This document shows, piece by piece, positions 58,570 to 64,000 of a stretch of 64,000 nt of DNA (position 1 is its first letter; every line of letters starts with the position of its first letter). A program made the translations under genes and the position numbers. The notes beneath the pieces were generated by a model, which was given only the letters and a program-made list of their open reading frames with translations, had not been told where the DNA came from and did not search any database. Source of the stretch: Coniella vitis (taxonomy: Eukaryota > Ascomycota > Sordariomycetes > Diaporthales > Schizoparmaceae); contig WUJK01000012.1 in the NCBI GenBank assembly GCA_011317545.1, positions 1,315,001 through 1,379,000 of the forward strand, in the 5' to 3' direction.

Positions 58570-60840
58570 CTTAAATATTCGAATAATAGCTCTTTTTTAC
58601 AGCTAGATATATAGAAGATATATACTCTTTTAACCTCTCTTTTGTTTCGCCTATTTTAGCTAATAACTAAGCTTTATATATACTTTATTTTCTTAGTTAT
58701 AAGCCCGGATACGAGCTAAACGGCTAGAATCTCCTTTTTCTAAGTAAACGTATAAGCTTACTAATTAAAATCACTTTTATTTAATATCTTTAATCCCTAA
58801 CAACGGCGCAAATCGACTATCTAAGCTGTAAGGACCTACTTTTCTTACGATAGCTTTAGAGGACTTTAAATATTAGGTAAAATATACGGATTCTATTACC
58901 TTTCCGGTATAGTACGCTATACTTAGGGCCTATTATTAGCAAAAAGGTATTTAGTCTGATATAAACCCTAAAGACCCTAATATATAAATAATTAATCTAA
59001 GTATACCTATATAAGTATAATCGGATAAAATACTATACGGAGGTCTTCTTAACGATTATAAGAAGACTTACGATAACTTAGACGAGGGATTTATATCTCC
59101 GATATAGGAATAACGCTAGCGATTCTATAATAAATAGATCCGAAACTACTAAATCGGTCTATCGGCCGAGAAAGAGAAGAAAATAGCTATCGAAAAGATC
59201 GTTACTTAGATTAATAAAACGGTCCTAAACTCTCTATTTTAGCTTATTCGTATAAACTTTACTAAAACTAAAGGTTAATAGATACTTAAGGACCTTATAA
59301 AGAAACTAAAGGAGGAATTATTACCTTCGGATATTATTATATAAAACTTCGTTCGCTAAAAATATCTTATAATTCTCGAGAAGGCTAGATATCTAACTTT
59401 AGCCTTTAAATAGCTAAACGAGTATATATAGGCGTATATTTAAGCTAAAGTAAATAACCTCCCTAAAGCTACGGGAACGTATATTATAAAGCTATTCCTT
59501 ATAGCTATTTAGTATCGCCTAGCTCTAAACTAGGTAATTCGAATACTATAGGACTATATTATAAACTAGGTAATTAATAAAGATATCCTATCTATTAAAT
59601 ACTACTTTAAGGCTTATTCTACCCTTCTCTTAATCGACTTAATCTCTAGTAAAGGGTTAAAGATAGGTATTAATATATTTAATACGCTAGTTTATACTAA
59701 CTTGGTATAAAATAGCAATTCCGGTAAATCCTTTACTAATAAGAAGCGTTTAGATTATAAGTATCTATATAAAACTCTATCTTATTATTATAACTAGTAA
59801 CTATAGACCTATTAATAGCTTAAATAGGTATATAACGGGACGAAACCGGATAATATAAAGGCTATACTAAATAAGAAAGAGATCTACCGTATATAATAAA
59901 AGTTAGGACTAAGGTAATATAAATACCTTATTAGTAAACTTATTATAAAGAAATAGCTATTTAATAGCTAGAACTTATTAGACTTTCCTAATTTAGATAG
60001 TTCGGGCTAATTAGGGTAAACGAATAGTAATAATAAAGATAATAAATATATAGGAGGATACCTTAAAGGATAAACGGGGCTTAGAACGCCCGTATACTCT
60101 ATTTCTTTATATCTTTTCCTTTAGTTATACTATATTTTATATATATATTTATATAAAGTATAATATATATAGTCTCTTTATCTTAGTTATTATAATCCTA
60201 TTTAACCTAGATTATAATAGTAATTAACCCTAACCTATTCTTTTAGAACTAGTTTAATAGAGCCTTCTCTATAATCGAGGAAGGCTACTATAACCTCTTA
60301 TAAAGTACCGTTTTAAATAACTATAAAGCTATATACCTTATTAATAATATCTTACTTCTAAAGGATAAGTTATTCGTCCCTAAAGATAACGGTATAACCG
60401 TTAGTATAAATAATACCTTATTCCTAATTAAGGGATATAATATATAAATTATTAAATAATACCTTAATAATAAAATATATAACCTTATTCTTAAAAAGGT
60501 ATACTTAATAAAAGGTTTTTATATAAATATTATCTTTAAAGCGTTATTAGCTAAAAGGGGAGTTTAGTATTATAATTTTAATTATATATTACGTTTAGGC
60601 AATTTAAGCGATAATAAAGTTCTAATAACTTTAAAAAAGTATTTTAACTTAGCCTTCTTTAAATATATTCTATATTACTCCTCCTATCTATTATTACCCT
60701 CTTTTATTCCGTTTAATAAAGCCGGTATATTATATCTACCTATTTCGAACTTACTATTTCGTTTATCTTTTAATCTATTTAAAAACCGAGAGGACTCGGA
60801 ATACCTATAGTATTTACGTTTAGGCTATTTAGGCGTATAA
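58570..60840 (+). mobile_element. RIP-mutated Ty1/copia retrotransposon, 5' half
   Basis: TA-rich with very few CA or TG dinucleotides and stops in all frames. Decayed gag-like reading passes into sequence resembling the copia protease-integrase junction. It ends with a recognisable GAG-pre-integrase motif at 60805-60834: the family pattern LWHLRLGHLG is visible, with Trp changed to a TAG stop and both His to Tyr, the changes RIP makes. The integrase, RT and RNase H expected after this are absent, because the sequence switches to another element at about 60,840. The left end is not a clean LTR that I can define. Confidence 0.65.
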
Positions 60841-60845
60841 GTACT

Positions 60846-61290
60846 ATATATCACAGGCCTACGGGTAAATGCACGGCTTCGGCATACTAGGGCACGAAGC
60901 CTTAGTTAGTATATTCCCTTCTCGTCTGGAGACTAGCATTATATAAGCGCTAAACAAGAGCGTCTCCCGAGCAGCTTACGAGCCGTACAAAAGACTATCG
61001 ATAAGAGGACCCGTATCGACGGTAAACCTATAGAAAACTCTATCTACGGGTAGATCCTAAACGTAAAAGCTACTTAAGAGTAGCTCTCGCGCCGCTATAT
61101 AGATACTATTCTTACTTCTCTCCTTAAGTTAGTTAATAATAGAAATTAGGATTAAAACTACGAACGCTCTCTCGATACCCGTTTATATTTAACTAACTTC
61201 TATTTCTACCTACCTTATATATCTAACGGTATTTATATACTTATTTAGCGTATAGCCTTAGGATATCGTACCCCTATAACGAGCAATTCG
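60846..61290 (+). repeat. Candidate 5' LTR of the gypsy element
   Basis: The first few hundred bases after the copia break are less altered than the surroundings and contain a TATA-like box (ATTATATAAGC near 60938). The segment is followed by TATAACGAGCAATTCGGGC, which could mark the LTR end and primer-binding region. Ends are approximate; the matching 3' LTR is outside the window. Confidence 0.3.
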
Positions 61291-62393
61291 GGCAACTCCC
61301 TACCTAAGCGAATAACGATAATAATAATATAATAATAACTATATAATAAATAGTTACTTAAATAATAGAAGAGCAGCGGTATATTATTAAAGGAGTAGTA
61401 TAATAGTAGCGCGAAAATAGCGTACGAAACCTAGAAGTACTTACGGTATAATTTACGTAAATCGAATAATCCCGTAGCCTATTATTATAGGAGCTACTAG
61501 TAAGTATTAGTAATATAGCGGCCGAATACCCTAACCTAGTACCTAATAAACTAGAAGATACCTATACCCCTACCTCCTAAGATATAGAAGACGCCGACGT
61601 CGATATAGACGAGGCCCTAGAGAGTATAATCGTACCTAAACGTAAGCCCCTTTCTTAGCTAGCAAACTTTAAGGGTATACGTATTTAATTCCTAGCTTAG
61701 GAGCGTATTATAAGGTATAAACTCGTCCGAGATACCTGCTTTATCGGGAATTATATAGATAAATTCCAAGAAATCTATAAGCACCTAAAGGGAGATATAA
61801 AGATTATAGCAAGGAGCTACTATATCGTAGGAGGAGAGTATAGCCTCTAGAAACCCTCCTTATTCCTATAATAGCTCCGCTACCGATATTACGATAAGAA
61901 CTATACTATCGCTATTTCTTAGAAGCTTAGAAGCTTTACTTAGAAGAAAGGCTAATCCTTCCCTAATTTCTTCTCCTAATAAGAGAAGTTATTAATAGAC
62001 TCTAGCGGTATAAAGTAGCCGGATTTAACTAAGTTAATATACCTAGAGGGCGCTATTAATAGCGTATTACGTATATAGCTTATTAGTATAGAAATACCGT
62101 TAATATATAATAACTAAGTAAAGAAAGCGTTCTATATCTCGGCTAAGCTAGAAAGCTATATCGCTATCTAAGATAATAGTTATACTTCGCCCTTAAGCTA
62201 TTTATCCGGAGCTACGGTATAGCGCTTTAGGATAATCTAGCGAGCGGGAGGAAACGGATAGAAACCGTAAAACCCTTATATAGATCCCGATAGGGATACG
62301 GCTATAACTAGTATTAACGCTTTATAAGCTAATAAGTAGCGTGTAAGGTAGGTTAACTAGGCGGAGATTAGGCGTAGGAAAGAGTAGGGACTC

Positions 62394-62435
62394 TATTATA
62401 GGTACGGACGTTCGAACTATAGAATCGCTCGTTAC
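62394..62435 (+). pseudogene. Mutated CCHC zinc knuckle of gypsy gag
   Basis: The frame shows exact C-X2-C-X4-H-X4-C spacing with all four ligands now Tyr (codons at 62394, 62403, 62418, 62433). TGY to TAY and CAY to TAY are RIP-type changes. Metal binding is lost. Confidence 0.7.
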
Positions 62436-62677
62436 CTCTTCTTACCCGCGTACCCGCCTACTAGCTTAGGAGCTATACGGGAGACGGATATTAATATCGC
62501 CGATACTAACCTTATTAACCTTAACGATACTACCGAGGAATAGGAGGAAAACTAGCTGCTCCTATATAGAGTCGTATATAAGAGCTTATAGATCTCGACT
62601 TTAGCTTATAAGAAGTAAAGCGTTAGATAAATAGGAACTATTTTATAGTAAACCTATTCTATAATTTAACTCTATTT

Positions 62678-62770
62678 ATCCTAGTATTTATTAATTCTAG
62701 CTATAACTGCTATTCTACTATAAGTAAGACGCTTATATATAAGCTAAGACTTCCGCGTATATCTATCCCG
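62678..62770 (+). pseudogene. Mutated retropepsin (protease) segment
   Basis: The reading around 62690-62760 resembles a gypsy protease start. The active-site triad position expected to be Asp-Ser-Gly reads Asn-Ser-Ser (62693-62701), both changes being G-to-A. Inactive. Confidence 0.55.
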
Positions 62771-63399
62771 CCTAGGACCCTTTATTAATCGTTAAGGGAG
62801 AGAATATCGTATAAGTAGCCCGTTATCTACTATATAACCTACCTTAATATAGACCTAGACGGGTATTTATATCGTATTTAGGCCTATATAATCCCCCGCC
62901 TTTAGTACGACCTCGTTTTAGGAAAACCTTAAGCAGAAAGAGAGAGGGTAATATATATAGCTTATAAGCACCGCCTAAGCATCGGATAAGCAGGAGGACT
63001 AGAGGTTTAGGAATAAGGATACGGCCCTAAGAACTTTAACTATATATCTATTAATACCCTTACTATCTAGAGCGAAGTTCGGTATATAAAACGCTTAAGT
63101 ACCGCTTAGGTAACGTTTTTTAGTATTATAATAGCCGATATTACTAAGGCCTTATTACCGAAAGTAGAATCCTCGGTTAACGAGAAACTCCCCCTAGAGT
63201 ATTACGAGTTCCGGAACCTTTTTAATAAGGATATAGCTTCCGCGCTACCGCCGTATAGAGAGGGAGCGGACTACGAGATTCGGCTATATAAGAAGGCGGA
63301 TAGGTCTACTATAAACGCCCTATAGGGCTCGTTATATAGGATATCTAGAGAAGAACTTATCGTACTAAGGAAGACTCTTACCGAGCTACTCGATATAGG

Positions 63400-64000
63400 C
63401 TATATTAGAGCTAGTAGCTCCTTAGTAGGAGTTCCCGTAATCTTTATTAAGAAACCAGAGGGTAGCCTCCGTTTTTACGTAGATTACCGTACGCTTAACG
63501 CTATTTCGGAAGCCGACCGCTACCCGCTCCCCCTTATTAAAGAAACCCTATCTAATATTATAAACGCTAAATATTTTACTAAGCTCGATATACGAGCAGC
63601 GTTTTATAAGCTTCGTATTAAGGAAGGAGACGAGTAGAAGACCGCTTTTCGTACGAGGTACGGCCTCTTCGAGTAGCTAGTAACCCCGTTCGGACTTATA
63701 AGCGCTCCCGCGACGTTCCAGCGCTATATTAACAACGCTCTACGCCCCTACCTAAATATCTTCTATTTAGCTTATATCGATAATATTCTAGTATATACCG
63801 ACGGTACGGCTAAAGATTACCGAGTAAAGGTAAAGCTAGTATTACGCGTTTTCGAAGCAGTAGGTCTAAATCTAGATATCGCTAAATACGAATTCGGCGT
63901 AACCGAAACGAAGTACTTAGATTTTATTATCGAAACGGGGGTAGGGATTTATATAAACCCCGAGAAGGTATACGCTATACGTAATTAGAAGGCTCCGAAG
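63400..64000 (+). pseudogene. Mutated Ty3/gypsy reverse transcriptase
   Basis: One frame carries RT blocks in order: KLDIRAAFYKLRI near 63581, KTAFRTRYGLFE near 63638, TPFG and SAPATFQRYIN near 63686-63733, and the catalytic box near 63773-63784. The last reads YIDN where active enzymes have YxDD. In-frame TAG stops at 63635 and 63674 stand where Trp is usual. Truncated by the window end. Confidence 0.85.

Larger units (their letters stand above)
60841..64000 (+). mobile_element. RIP-mutated Ty3/gypsy LTR retrotransposon, truncated by the window end
   Basis: Order on the plus strand: possible LTR, gag with a zinc knuckle, protease, reverse transcriptase. This is the Ty3/gypsy arrangement. 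All three catalytic or metal-binding signatures are visible but mutated by C-to-T type changes, and stops (mostly TAG in place of Trp) occur throughout. The element is therefore dead. RNase H, integrase and the 3' LTR would lie beyond 64000. Its position right after the interrupted copia integrase motif suggests it inserted into the copia element. Confidence 0.8.

Overview
The window is nuclear DNA from a filamentous ascomycete. Genes carry short introns (about 60-110 nt) with GTRNGT donors and YAG acceptors. The protein set is typical of Sordariomycetes, probably Hypocreales: an INO80 Arp8, a HUT1 nucleotide-sugar transporter, a C2-type PI-PLC and a Rua1-type regulator. The right end shows repeat-induced point mutation (RIP). 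The species cannot be named from the sequence alone.

Layout. From 1 to 23 kb the genes are dense housekeeping and signalling genes: a MAP-kinase-type dual-specificity phosphatase (+, with a very long leader almost free of ATG), HUT1 (-), a three-KH-domain RNA-binding protein of the Rnc1/PBP2 type (-), a protein with gamma-ear-binding motifs (-) divergent from a TBC1D5-like Rab GAP (+), and a PHD-finger protein (-). From 23 to 40.6 kb the region is sparse. Its one solid gene is a Rua1-domain transcription regulator (29.6-31.8 kb, -), lying between gene-free stretches of about 6.6 and 8.8 kb. From 40.6 to 57 kb come a Pro-rich conserved small protein (-), ARP8 (+), a PI-PLC (-), the leucine enzyme 3-isopropylmalate dehydrogenase (+), an APH-fold kinase-like protein (-) and a DUF2235 alpha/beta hydrolase (+). 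From about 58.57 kb to the end the sequence becomes TA-rich with CpA and TpG nearly absent. It holds a RIP-mutated Ty1/copia 5' half interrupted by a RIP-mutated Ty3/gypsy element that runs off the window.

Exon-intron structures were worked out by hand from splice sites and reading phase, and all CDS totals come out as whole codons. Points most worth a second look: the 1.6 kb ATG-depleted leader with one two-codon uORF; two GC-AG introns in the TBC gene; a nonamer (TACATAGTA or its complement) present at least 17 times, only outside genes and sometimes as inverted pairs; UCAU clustering beside the phosphatase gene, close to an Rnc1-like gene; and the nested, RIP-killed retroelements. No prokaryote-like defence system, CRISPR array, rRNA or convincing tRNA was seen.
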